Shown here in pieces: positions 1 through 11,635 of a DNA stretch of 64,000 nucleotides. The DNA comes from Toxoplasma gondii ME49 (lineage: Eukaryota > Apicomplexa > Conoidasida > Eucoccidiorida > Sarcocystidae). Location of the stretch: contig NC_031475.1 of NCBI RefSeq assembly GCF_000006565.2, positions 3,559,189 to 3,623,188 of the forward strand, given 5' to 3'. A program made the position numbers and the translations under genes. The first letter of the stretch is position 1. Each line of letters starts with the position of its first letter. Under the pieces are notes generated by a model, which had not been told where the DNA came from, made no database searches, and saw only the letters and a list, made by a program, of their open reading frames with translations.

Positions 1-3000
1 GTGTTTGGATCGATCTTTTCCCGCTTTCTTTTCCAGCGAAGCAAGATCTTTTGTGTGACGTGTGCGGCGCCGTTATGCGTGTATGTACCCGTGGCTGCAT
101 GCATGCTTCGAAAAGGAGGAAGCAGCGCTGGTTGTCGCGCAAAAAAAACACAGATTCCGTGTAAGCGGTGTGGAAAGGAGTAGAACGCGCTTTCGAGAAA
201 CAGAGCATATTCAGAGCAGCAGGAGGAGGAGCTGTCCGACTTCCGCCAGGAAAGGACACAAAGGTCTGTTTGTCTCTCTTGGCGCTCGAGGATTTTTGGT
301 TGGTCTTTGAGTGGATCGTGACGGGGATCCATTTCAGCCGTGTGTCAGTGTGAGACTGTCGAGGCAGAGTGTGTACAGCTCAGAAGGACCATCCTTCCGA
401 GTGAACTTTTGAATCCCTTTGAGCGGTGCGCAGGCGGTGCGCAGGCGCGACAGCGACCCGCATCCAAAAAGGCACAGTGTCTGCATTTTTCTCTGGGGTT
501 TGTCTGGGAGTTTTCGCGGGAGACTACGAGGTGGCGAGTTCGGTTTCGTCGCGTTTCCTCGAACGAAACTTGCTGGGTGTTCCATGCGGAGTCGTGAAGC
601 GTTGACGAGTTCGCATTCGAGTCTGCAAAGGTCGGACTCTGTGTCTGGGAAGGGATGCGACTTCTCTGCTGCCGTCGCATGCGCAAACGCCTACATGCAT
701 GCGTGGAGAGAAGTACATGATGTGTGTGTGTATCCGAGGCGTGGTGCGTGGTGTTGAGAGTCGAATCCGTTCGTCCTGTGTCGTCGGGAGAAGTCTGCTT
801 TCTGTCTTTTTCTGAAGAGACGCGGTGGAGAAGAAAATGCAGAGAAGAAGAGAGACAGCTCGTCACTTGTGCTGCTTTCTGGGTGAACGTACAGGCAATC
901 GGCAGGAGCGGCAGCAGGACGAGGTGTGGGGCCGCAGGGAATGAGGATCGCGAGTCAGCCCACAGGTACGCAGCTTCGACCGTGTCGTGTGGCGTTTCCA
1001 AGTGGAATCCGGAATCTTTCGCGTCTTTTGTCTCGGGTGGAAAGAAAAGAGTGAAGTCGCTGTCGAAGTCCCCGCACTCGCGGCCGAGAAAATTTCTTTT
1101 CGACCTAGCGGCTGTTGACGGGGTTCGCAAGGATGAATTCGTCGAGAATGGAGTGTTGTTGGGGGGCTGTGATGAAATGCACACCACCGTCGCGCCGTGG
1201 TTTTCTCCCTGTTTCGCGTTGTCTACACTGAGAGGTGTTTGGTAACTGTGTTAATCAGTGTGGTGCTGTCTTTCCTCAGGTGCTGACAACCGGGCTATGG
1301 CACAGCGGACTGGCAACTGTTCATGCTGATCAACACTCGCAGTCCTGTTGTTTCTCGTTCTTTAGGCAAAAACGCTTTGCAGTTTCCAGTCGCGAACGAA
1401 CGCTTCTCTCGGTCTCTGTTCGCTGTAGTTTTCAGTGATCGGCACTCGAAAGGCACCTTGCGCCGTGAGAATTCCTCACGGGCTGCGCCTCTCTTCACTG
1501 CCTCAAGGCACACAGTATCACGCAGTGCTCTTGCGCAGAAACTCAGACAACGCAAGTCGTCGATAGACCATGCATCGAAGAATGGGCTGCTCGCAGCACT
1601 TACATGGATTCGTTTTCGTATGGAAGATGAAAATTCAAGGCTTAACAGTCGCCGTAGACCTAGAGACGGACAGCCTGTCAACAGCGCGTGCTCCAGCGGT
1701 AGTCTGGAGAGGAAACAAATGTAGAGATCTGAGACACGTCGCTCTGAATTTCTTGCAAGAAGAGGGGCAAAGAAACTTCGAGAGAATTCAGACTTAACTC
1801 GTAAATAAATTGGAGAAAGAACTTTTTCATCAAAAGCTCGTGTGGAAATTCGCAGACTGTGAAAGCCTACTCTTGACCGAATAGCCTGACACGCCCTACA
1901 TGGGGACCATTGATACGGCGCTTGAGTTAGAGAGAACCCTGGAGAGTGGAACAGGCAAACGCAGTGCGGTTGCACCGGAGACAGAACAACGCATTTGCTG
2001 GCGATCTTTGATCCAGAAATTGACAGTTCAAATCGAATGAACAGTCATTATAGTACCTAGAGTATTGACTGTGACTCCGGGTATGAGACACAACCACGTT
2101 CTTTAGGATCGCTGTGCACCATGTCCCTGCTAGACTGCTGAAGCCAGCAAAAAGTGTTGAACTTCAATGAAGTGCATTAAGGTTATTCCGCATCGGTATG
2201 TTCTAGGTGAAATATTTGGGTCAATGATCACTCGTATCACCAGTGAGAAGGGGCATTTTGTTTCAAGTCGTGCACGCTGTACCTAGGGTGACCGGACAGT
2301 TCCAGCAAAACGGAAGTGCGACGGTTTACTGATATTGAACTAGCACTGTCAACGACTACCGCTGCGAAACAAACACGAATATAAATGTCAGCTACGTAGG
2401 CTGAAGAGCCAATCGATGTCTGCGGAGGCAGTGGGTAATGCTCTTTCAGACGAAGGTGTTTCTGCGAAACCAGAATCTCTGTCGCAAAAGGCGGAATTCT
2501 CATCCTCTTGCTACGATAAGGCAGCACGAACCCAGGGTCGGAGCGTGAGACAATTCCAGAAAGTAGACAGAAAATCAACGGGCACTACCAACTCGAAACT
2601 TTGCTGGCTTTTCAACCACACGATGAGACAGTCTCCCCTTAGCAGCGGGACACGCAGCTGTAAAGCAGAGAGAGGATGCTGTGTGTGGAAGGTCTGCTGT
2701 ATCAGAGAGATGGACCGGAATCCAAAGAAAATCAAAGGAAAAGTGCGATCCCATCGTGATGCAACGGTTTTCTCCCTTCTGTTGCTCGTGACGGAACCTT
2801 CAGCGGTGCGAGGAGCAAGTCGGGGACACTGAAAACTTAACAAAGTGACTGCTTATACTTTGGAAATCAGAAAAAGCACTTCCACTGGTCTGTGAAGTGT
2901 AAAATTAAGCCGTCGGCACTCTGAGTTTGATTGCCATCAAATCGCGCGGAAGGTGCGACTGACTCACGCTTCATATCCGCTTCATGGAAGGTTCCATCCT

Positions 3001-3209
3001 TGGTGCCGATTTTTACAAATTTCGGCAAGTATCAGTCGAAAAAAGCATCCTCTCTTCTGTCACAAGGTGTTTGTCTCCAGCATTGCGTCTATGTGGAATA
3101 ATCTTTCACGGTGGAAACTGCGGGCGGTGAGAGTAGAAATGCTTTTCCTGCAGTCTTCGCCGATGGGCTAGATCGGCATGGGCCTTTGTCAAGTTCCTGC
3201 TGCAGGAAC
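1..3209. other. Intergenic region, left edge
   Basis: I see no gene I can support here. The longest open frame is 280 codons on the minus strand at 345-1187. It is Ser/Thr/His-rich, matches no family I know, and has no convincing splice partners. A TGCATGCATGC palindrome lies at 96-106. The stretch is probably the promoter or untranslated sequence of a gene beyond the left edge plus the 3' flank of the PEX2-like gene. Confidence 0.5.
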
Positions 3210-5120
3210 TTACTGCGCCCATGCGATACTTTGGATCTCAGCTCCGCATGCAGGGCATTCTAGTAATTCTTCTTCATCAGCTGCCTCTAGCTCGATGGCA
3301 CTGTCGGCTTCTTTCGCGTCCGGCACACGGTTCTGTGCCGCGTTATTCTTAGTACACTCTCCTCGAGTGCGACGGTCGTTGGGTACAAGTCGAAAACTTG
3401 GATGGGATGCCACGCACCAGTAACAGAAGTGATGTCTGCACGCGTCTCCTCTGAAGGGCAAGAGAATGTCTTCTTTTCCGCAGAAAACGCACGAGGCGTT
3501 TTCTGTTTCCGTGAAGTCAGACTCGCTGTCCGTTTCTTCAGCACAGGCCTGATACGGGAGTGCGACATCGCATGTTACCGGCCCTGACCTGGGGTCCCGC
3601 TTCGCAAGTTCTGCCTTTGTCAAATAGATTCGACGAGTTTCACCTTCCCTCAATGACGGAAAGTCGGCGCCACCGTATGTCAAACGCGCTAGACCGCCAC
3701 AAGCAGCTCGAAGAGAGCGGTACCCCAAAATGCGGCACGAGACACCAATGGTTCTTAGAAAAACCATCGCGTCGGCGGAACCTCGAGTAGGTTGGCTGGC
3801 AAAAGTATGTGCGTTGGAACTAGCCGTCGATCTCCCCACTTGATGCTGAGACAGGCTGACGGTTGGTGTGCATGTTTTGGGCCGTGGTGAGGGACGCTTC
3901 TTGGAAGCACATGTCTTGCCCGCTTTGCTTGGTCGAGATTTCGGCTCGTCCTGTGACCGCCGATGTCCAGTATTGGACTGCGAGTGCTCTGCCTGCTCTG
4001 CAGATTGCTGCGACTGCAGATCGGAAGCGTCCGTTTCTCGTCTACGAAGCTCTGCCTCCTTTGTTCGTAGCCAGACGGCCAGACGGTGGCGCAGAGCAGC
4101 GAGTCTGCCTCCGGATCGTGTTCCGAGGCGCAACAGCCGTCGAAGAAGCAAGCGGTGCTGAGGAAGATTCGGCACAACGAGGAGCAGCAACTGAGTCAAG
4201 GCGTGCCAGTACAGTTGGTGTTGCAGCAGTTCGAGGGATATGCTTCGGGGCAGAGAAGGAGCAATGAATTCCATTTCCAGTCCCAGCAGCCAGTCTGTTA
4301 GACTGCGGTGCGTCCCGTGCACAAGGAAGGAGATCGCCTGCACCACTTGCAGTGCGACCAGAAGCGTGTGCACCAGTTGAGAAGCCCGGTAAAGTACAAC
4401 GACCAATCGCTCCTCCCGCGTAAGGGCAAGATGTGAGACTACGGCACCTGCTCCCGCAGTTCTCTCTTCTCCCGTCGCAGACGCGTGATTGCCTGTCGGG
4501 GACAGGCTTGCATTTCGCCGTTCCTGGGCGGGGCGGAAGCGCCGAAGAGCTTCGGCGCGGCGGGCTCGCTGTTGCAACACAGACAAGAGCGCCAGGTACC
4601 GCTCTGTAACGGCACTCTGCAGCACCTCGAAACCGTACGGCAGGAGTATGGAGAAGAGCAGAATGAGTAGCTTTTTCCTCTTGGACAAGAACTGCCGCAC
4701 CTGAAAATCTTTCAGCCCTTCCGTGAGCGACCGCTCTCGTCTTGCCGGTGCAAGAAGAAACGCTCGGTCTCTCGCCGCCGCAGCACTGAGAGCGTGTGAC
4801 CCCGGCTGCCCGGCCTCGTCCGTCTGGGATTGTGATCGGTATTTGACATTCTGGAGTAGGTCACCAGGAGACGGGCGGTTTCGTAGTGTGTACGCGCAAA
4901 AAAAGAAGAGCTGAAAAGCAAGGAAGAGTTCCCGTTGCCGTCTGACCGGCGACAGGGGAAACAGGTGCCGGAGGATCCCGTTTGCTTCCTCCTGCAGCAG
5001 AAGAACGAGTTCCTGATCCACACGAAGTGCGTCGACCTGATTGACCCGCAGCACTCGCGGCCCTCCAGAAATAGCACACATTGAACGATTGCCGCCTCTG
5101 GCGGGTGTCTGTGTAATCAT
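3210..5120 (-). CDS. PEX2: PEX2-like peroxisomal RING E3 ligase (peroxin 2)
   Basis: A single uninterrupted frame of 636 residues. The N-terminal part carries the Pex2/Pex12 domain signature: RVLRVNQVDALRVDQEL at about residues 22-38, followed by LLQNVKYRS, which parallels the human PEX2 start (RISQLDALELNKAL, VLNIKY). Hydrophobic helices follow, for example LLILLFSILLPYGFEVL and LLVALQVVQAISFLV, fitting an integral membrane protein. The C-terminus is a C3HC4 RING of the PEX2 type: C544, C547, C561, H563, C566, C569, C622 and C625, with CRHHFCYWC and CPACGAEI blocks. About 50 Asp/Glu-rich residues are inserted between C569 and C622. In known peroxins PEX2 works with PEX10 and PEX12 to ubiquitinate the PEX5 import receptor. 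The protein is twice the human length because of low-complexity inserts around residues 395-480. An alternative start is Met14. Confidence 0.9.
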   Translation of the reverse strand: MITQTPARGGNRSMCAISGGPRVLRVNQVDALRVDQELVLLLQEEANGILRHLFPLSPVRRQRELFLAFQLFFFCAYTLRNRPSPGDLLQNVKYRSQSQTDEAGQPGSHALSAAAARDRAFLLAPARRERSLTEGLKDFQVRQFLSKRKKLLILLFSILLPYGFEVLQSAVTERYLALLSVLQQRARRAEALRRFRPAQERRNASLSPTGNHASATGEERTAGAGAVVSHLALTREERLVVVLYRASQLVHTLLVALQVVQAISFLVHGTHRSLTDWLLGLEMEFIAPSLPRSISLELLQHQLYWHALTQLLLLVVPNLPQHRLLLRRLLRLGTRSGGRLAALRHRLAVWLRTKEAELRRRETDASDLQSQQSAEQAEHSQSNTGHRRSQDEPKSRPSKAGKTCASKKRPSPRPKTCTPTVSLSQHQVGRSTASSNAHTFASQPTRGSADAMVFLRTIGVSCRILGYRSLRAACGGLARLTYGGADFPSLREGETRRIYLTKAELAKRDPRSGPVTCDVALPYQACAEETDSESDFTETENASCVFCGKEDILLPFRGDACRHHFCYWCVASHPSFRLVPNDRRTRGECTKNNAAQNRVPDAKEADSAIELEAADEEELLECPACGAEIQSIAWAQ

Positions 5121-7892
5121 TGGATCGGAATATCACGGACCCTATACTCTGGATCGAATGAACGTGTTACTCCTTCTTTCCAGGTTTCAAAACCACTAAA
5201 ACGAATGCCTGAGGACACAAAAGAAGCACATGTCCCTCCCGCAACTCGGTAAGTTACAAGCTGTGCACGCAGGACAGACATGACACTGAAAAACAAAGGC
5301 TCCGGAGCACACCAAGCAAACCAGAGCGAGTTACAGCCGCAGCTTCGATGGTATTGCAAATGCCTTTCGACCTTGCTCCTGCTCCACGACAGCCAACGCT
5401 GAAAAAACGACACCGTAGGGGAGGGGAAGTCAAACGACGAGAAGGAGAATCCTTTTTCCAGGAGATGGAGAAACAGGAATGAGGCGCACAAAGGGACAGC
5501 ACAACACTCTAACTTGGAAACGACCGGGAACACTGTGGTAGAAGGGGGCAAGGGTGTTTCTGATGGTGTACAGGTTGTACAACAACAATCGAGAACGAAC
5601 GTTTTTTTGTTGGTCCATTGATATATAGGCCTCTGAAACTCCACGTTTACGACGAGAGACACTCGACGGAGATATCAAGCAAACGAAGCAAACGGCTCTC
5701 TGACTGTCTCTCTCCATGCTTCAGCTGCGCTGTTGTGCCACTGGCAGTCTCTTCCCACAGTACAGGTCCAGGCATCCCGTATTTAGACACTTTCCCGAGA
5801 ATTACAGTGCAGTGATTACATTGAAGTCTCGGAAACTAAAACCACGTCTGACACGAAGCAAGCGTGTAACCAAAAAGCTTGAGCAATACATGCGTTTTTG
5901 AACAAAGCATATACGGAAAACATGATCGTTTAGGCGAAGCACGGACTGTCTGTGTTTGGCGTAACCTCGATTCCTACGTTTCGTTGAACCAAAATGGCCT
6001 TTGCTCTGCTGTCTGTACGATGCGCTGAAAGTGACTCAAATGACCTTCCAATGTGTGTGCTTTAAGTCACCGAAGGAAATGCATGATCGGGAAAGGACCC
6101 AACCTTTTTTGTGACCCCCAAGACCGTGGTATATTTCAACGCGTTGTGTTCCTCTTGCCCGGCACAAAAATCACCTACGAAGACCAAATGGATGACAGAC
6201 AACCGCTTAGAAGTCAGTTAAGACGGAATTCTCACGAAACTTAAATTCAGGATGGCGAGCTGCTCTCGCTGACAACCACGGATTTGATAGATCGACAGAC
6301 ACACAACACACGATTCGGTAAACCGGAAACGGTGGTTCTTCTGCTCTATTGTTGTACATATGTGAATGAATTAACTATGCTGGCTGGACCCGGTCCTTCT
6401 TGTGCGTCCAAATGAAGCAGTTTCACGATTTCGGCCGTAACGGCCAGCCACCCTCGTTTTCGCCTACCACATATTCTGGTCGACACAGGGGCTCTTGAGG
6501 CTGAATGATCGACCCAAGCGCTACAACGACCCTTTTTTTCAGCTTTTCCTTCATCGCTTCTATTCAAGTCGTCTACGCCTCAACACAATTTTCTTTATGT
6601 GAATTCAAATCTCCCTCACATGTGTTGAAAGACGCGCCACTGTCTGCCGTAGAATTTCGCCTTTCGGACATTTCAACCTAACACTCATGCCTATATGACG
6701 TATCACGGAGTAGTGAACTCTCCAGCAATATTGTGGCCTCGAACGAATCTTTCAAAGGCACTTTTCCAAATAGAAAAGAATTAGTCGTCTTGCATCTGCC
6801 ACCTTTGCAACCTGCCAAGAGGTGCAGGTGACACTGCAGCAAGAGATGCAGGACACCGTGCCGACCTGTCCAACACGCTTCTGCCTTTCACATGAGAATC
6901 ACACGAAAATCAGGCATGGAAGTCTCTCTCTGCAAAAGGAGGTTTTCGCTTCACCGCTCTCTCTGAGACAAATCGCGTGCAGTTTCGTGTCCGGTTTGTC
7001 TACATCGCTGTTGTTGCTGCATGTGTCAGAGATGTACTGCAGGTATACATTTCAGCGAGCAATTGCATGATTCATTTTGAAAAGCAGTTCGGTTTTTTGG
7101 CGGGGCACAGGCAATGTTCTGCAGGAAAACTTCCGCTGCAGCCCCTCCCTTTAATGGAGAAGGCAAACATTTGCTCTGTTGAAACAGAACGTTCGTGACG
7201 GCGTAGCCGCAAGGAACATAGACTCCCGAACCGAATCATCTGAACCTCGCTGTTTGTTCGTCAAATCGTATGAATTGCCAGCGAGAACACATGTCGCTTG
7301 GAGGAAGCCCATGCGATACAAATGACCTGCAATTGGTTTTTAGCGACGACAAGGCAGGGAACTTGCCTCCACTAATCGATTGTGAACCCAAATGTGAGAC
7401 CGGCAATTCTGACCGCAGCCGAACATGAAGTTTGCCAGAGAAACACGCGTCTTTTTCCAACGACCTTCTTAGAATTTGTCTGCGGACCAACCGACTACTA
7501 TCCTGTCTCAGAGATGCTCACTCTCAGTACATTGGTACTGATCACACTGGCACCTATTCACTGATTTTCTCTTGCCCAGTGAAACCGGAGGTACGATTCC
7601 AATCTCTAAAAGGAGAGTGACCGGTGAACGAAAAGAAGAGCTTCTATCAGAACCGGATGGTCTCTGTATCCATATCGGGTTGGCTTCCAGGCAGTTGGAG
7701 CAATGGTATTCGGCAGCAAGTTCAGAGAATTAGATATGCGGTCTTATCCGACCGAACACCTTTGAATTGTCTCTCGTGCACGCGAGAAAAAAAACCGTTT
7801 GTGCCCGACTTGTGTGCGAAACCGGACGCACATGAAACGTACGACACCCCTCTTCTGGGCATCTGGCAGAGGCCTTACAATCCACCCCCACC
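5121..7892. other. Intergenic between PEX2-like and PIG-L
   Basis: Both neighbours are on the minus strand, so this should hold the 3' untranslated region of PIG-L and the promoter and 5' leader of the PEX2-like gene. Open frames are short (under 185 codons), overlap in all frames and show no protein-like composition. I see no RNA gene or repeat of note. Confidence 0.5.
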
Positions 7893-8741
7893 TTAAACAG
7901 TAATCCTATCGAAGACATTGGTGTACGTGTAGCTGCAGGTGACAGACAAAGCAGACAAATTACAAAACCACCATGGAAATAATACAAAATGAGCTTTCAC
8001 CGACTGTGTTTATGCAGTTCATCTATTCAACATCCTCCGATTCTCTGGAAACTTCTCCGCTACGTGACAGCAATATATGCGGGAGAAGAACGCAGTCCGT
8101 CTCGTGCGGCGTCAAGCCCTATCAACAAGACCCCATAATTCACAATTCCTTACTGAAAATCAACATTCACATATATATATATATATAAATATATAAATAT
8201 ATTTGGTGTGGAAGAAGCATCACGGGTGGCGCTGAAAACTGAAGCTGTGAGTATTTACATTTTTTGGCCGTGCGCTCACCTGGAGAAGAATACAAACATC
8301 CAGCGGAACCAGACGAACTGAGACCAGTGTGCACTCATTCCCCTGAAAAAGACAGAAACCCCCCAAAACACTGGCATCACAGACTTCCCCTCTTTCTTTG
8401 GAGACTGCAGGCGATACAAACATTGCTGATTTTTGTTCCCTGGCACCTTGTATTCGACGAACTCTTCTGTTCGTTTCGAAGTCTTCTCTTATCTCTCTTT
8501 TTCGGTCTCTGAGGACCCCGCATCCGTGCTGCCCAGCGTTCCTCCCGCACTCACCTGATCGACAGAAACGGAGTGAGTTTCACCGAAGCAATTCTGAAAC
8601 ACAAACGAATGCAAATGACAAACGTAAGCTCGACAGAAGCATCCGTATCCAAATGCCTACAAGCTCAATCACTCTCTGTCCACATGTCCATGACGTTTTC
8701 CCTTTACTAGACACCTGAGAAGTTCTATCTCTGCCGATACA

Positions 8742-8772
<31 letters not shown>

Positions 8773-11635
8773 GCACATATACATACTTATATATATATAT
8801 ATATATCTACATATACACGGCCAAGTGTAGATAAATGTGTGTATGCGCACTGGAGTCCCCTGTCACTGAGTTTGTAGACAGCGTCTGACAAAGAGCTTGT
8901 TGATATTTGTAGAAACGCGTTTCCGAGGTTACATCCACAGACATTTCCTCCTGCAGGCCCCGACTGCCAGGAGAAGGGGGAGATCTGGCGCAGGTGGAAG
9001 AAGTTGCGTTCAGAGGCGAGATTGTTTCATCGACTGCGCCAAGTGAGTGTCTACTTGCTCTTCTGGGACTCCAGCGATTTCCAACAGTTCGACATCTGGC
9101 CTTGAGAGAGCGACCGTACCTGTTCGGTTTCTTCCGACACGCTACCGTTGACAAGATGACGTCAAGGACGCCCATGTACTTCCTGAAAAGGCCGTGTGAC
9201 TGCAGCAGATACACATCCGTTTGACTCATCCGCGTTTCTCCACGTTCTCGGCTGTGTCTCCCGCGTTTCGTCACCCCGCCGCGCTCGTCCTTCCCTTCGG
9301 CCCTCTGGCGCTCGGAGCCGCCAGGCCTTGCGTTTCCTCTCGCTCTTTGTCTCTCGTGCAGAAGCCTGAAAAAAAGTCGAGTCCGCGCATATGCAGAAGC
9401 CCAGAGAAAAAGCGGCGGATACGGGAGGGATACGAAGGACAGCCAACGAGAAAGAGAAAGGTATTGCCCCGCTTTCCAGCACACAGACTTCCCCGATGCA
9501 TGCCTTTTCACCGTCTACCGCAACTTGCGACAGCGAACACAGTCGAGGAACGCCACAGGCAGGCGCAGTCGCGCACTGAGAAGCTCGACGAAAGCACCGC
9601 GAGGTCCTGCGAGACAGGGGAAAGGCGCGTCCTGAATCAGCAGATCATCGAGATGAAGACTCGAAGCTGTCAGTCTGTGGAGCAGAGAAAGACGCCGCGT
9701 CAAGGATCGACAGCGAGACGACACACGGACGACGAAGCGACAGACAGCTCTGCAGATTGGGAAAGGAGCGCGAAACTCAGAGCCGAGACAAACCAGCTTT
9801 CTACACACTCACGCAGGCACACAGGCTCCCGCGCCTCGAAGGACGAGCTGAAACTGAGGAGACAGAGAACACAGGAACTGGTGGAGAAGACACACACGTC
9901 TGGACAAAAGACGAGACGAACTCGAGGAAAGAAACGGCAAGAAGACAGAGGCGACAGAGACCGACGGAATGTGTACGGGCGACTTGAGGTAAGCTGGGCA
10001 GTATGAAAGCAAGCAGAGAGAAGGCGGAGAAACGGAAACAGTTTTCGAATGCACTGTTAAAATTAACAAACAGCGACGCAGAGCCACAAGCAAGAGGAGA
10101 CAGAAAGAAGCCAAACGCAAGAAGAAAGACCTACCTGACGCCCCTGAAAACGCTGATGTGGTTCGGGTGTCTCGACACTCCGCGTTCATCGAAAGTGAAG
10201 ATCTAAAAAAGTCGCAAAGAAAGAAACCCTGTGATCACCCATCGCATGTGTCTGTTGCCTCTGGACCTCCACCTTCACACACATACAAAAGGCGTCAGTG
10301 CCCGGAAATCCAAATCTCTCCATATATATAAATATCCCTATAAATAAATATGTATATATATGTGTATATTATCTACATAGATAGATGCCTGAATTTCCAT
10401 TTAGGGGGAGACATCTGTAAGAGCATTCGACATGCGCGCTGCACGCGACTGTTTGCAGCGTGATGATTTGTTTTTTCTCCCTTTTCTTACTGTAGAGATT
10501 TCGTTCTTTTCTATGAATTCTTCGACGACGTCTGCAACGCGCTCTGGCGACCAGAGACCCCACCCGTCCTGCAGAGCTTCGTCGTCTAGGACGAGAGCGT
10601 TTCCGTTCTCGACGCCGAAGAGCCTGGCAGCGTTCAGAAACTCCCGCGACCGGACGCGTCCGAGTCCGGCTGCATTTCCTGAATGAAGAGGTTGGACATG
10701 CAGACAGGGCAGCGATGCAGTGCAAAGGTCCGACAGAAGCGTGGACCAGGGCGCCGCGGAAGACAAATCTCCCGAGACGGTCGTTTCCAGTGAAGGAGAC
10801 AGACACAAGGGAGAAGACACTGGACGAGAAGGAGAGTTGGGCGAGCGAGAAGACACAGAAGGGGAGAAGAGAAAGGCAGAAAAGGAGCGGAGAAAATGAA
10901 GTTGAAAAGAGAGAAGACAAAGTGGCGAGGGTGAGGAAAGAGACAGTTGATGGTGAATAGAGAAGGGGGTGAAGAAAAAGGATGGAGGATGACGAATAAA
11001 TGGAAAATGACGAGGGAACAGACACTTGCGGAGGAAACGAGGAGTACCGTCGAGTCGGAGAACCGGCCAAGCATGAGACACTCTATGAAGAAAGAGAAGA
11101 GGGTCTTGATCTGAAAGAGATACGAACCTGTTGAGAGACACAAAAGGTGGACTTGGACATGCTCAGAAAAGTCTCTCAGCAGCGCGAGAGTTGGAGTAAA
11201 AAACATGACCTCATCATCTGGGTGAGCAACAACGAGAGCGACCTTCAGTCGGTTGTTTCTCTTCTTTTCTGTGGGGCTTTCTTCCTTGTTCTCCCCATGA
11301 GCTTCGTCTCCCTGTTTCTGTGCGCTGTGTGTCTCTTTTCCTCTCTTCTTTGCTTCCTCGTCTGGCTTCTCTTCGTTCCGCTCTACGCAGGAGGATGCGA
11401 CGGCGCCGACATCACTTCCTTTCCTGTTTAGAAGTTCAAGAAGGAAGCGGCGCGCATGTGAGGCCTGTGCATGCAGCAGAATGGAGAGGAGACAAACTGC
11501 AAGGGAGAGAACTGGAAGGAGAAGAAGAAATACATCGAGGTCGGAGTGTACAGACAACAGCTGCAGAGGCCCCCACAAAAATCGCGAGTGCGAAGGGGAA
11601 GACGTTTGCGCCAGACGGCGCTGAATCCTCTCCAT
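7893..11635 (-). CDS. PIGL: N-acetylglucosaminyl-phosphatidylinositol de-N-acetylase (PIG-L)
   Basis: Second step of GPI-anchor synthesis: deacetylation of GlcNAc-PI on the cytosolic face of the ER. I predict complement(join(7893..7932, 8280..8342, 8555..8593, 9120..9365, 10135..10202, 10491..10678, 11128..11635)), 383 residues, all junctions in phase. A membrane helix lies at about residues 33-54. The metal motif AHPDDE is at 137-142, LCLSTGNAAGLGRVR follows across intron 1, then TFDERGV and HPNH at 244-247. Later come VYLLQSHGLFRKYM, AHWSQFVWFRWMF and a final YTYTNVFDRITV. The order matches human PIG-L throughout. Oddities are a 39-nt exon (8555-8593), about 40 basic residues inserted before VYLLQSHG, and Arg243 where relatives usually have Gly (GVSGHxNH). 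The frame stays open to 11905 upstream, but that part is Ser/Leu low complexity, so I start at 11635. Confidence 0.92.
8739..8817. repeat. (TA)n microsatellite
   Basis: Imperfect TA array interrupted by GCACATATACATACTT, in the PIG-L intron between the 39-nt exon and the 246-nt exon. Confidence 0.9.

Noticed and set aside
345..1187. 280-codon minus-strand frame near the left edge
   Set aside because: Random-looking composition, no motif, no convincing splice sites.
8131..8145. Alternative PIG-L last exon ending Ser-Lys-Glu-Leu, reminiscent of a targeting signal
   Set aside because: Joining at the AG before TAAGGAATTGTGA keeps frame but loses the family C-terminus. The 7893..7932 exon gives YTYTNVFDRITV, which matches PIG-L.
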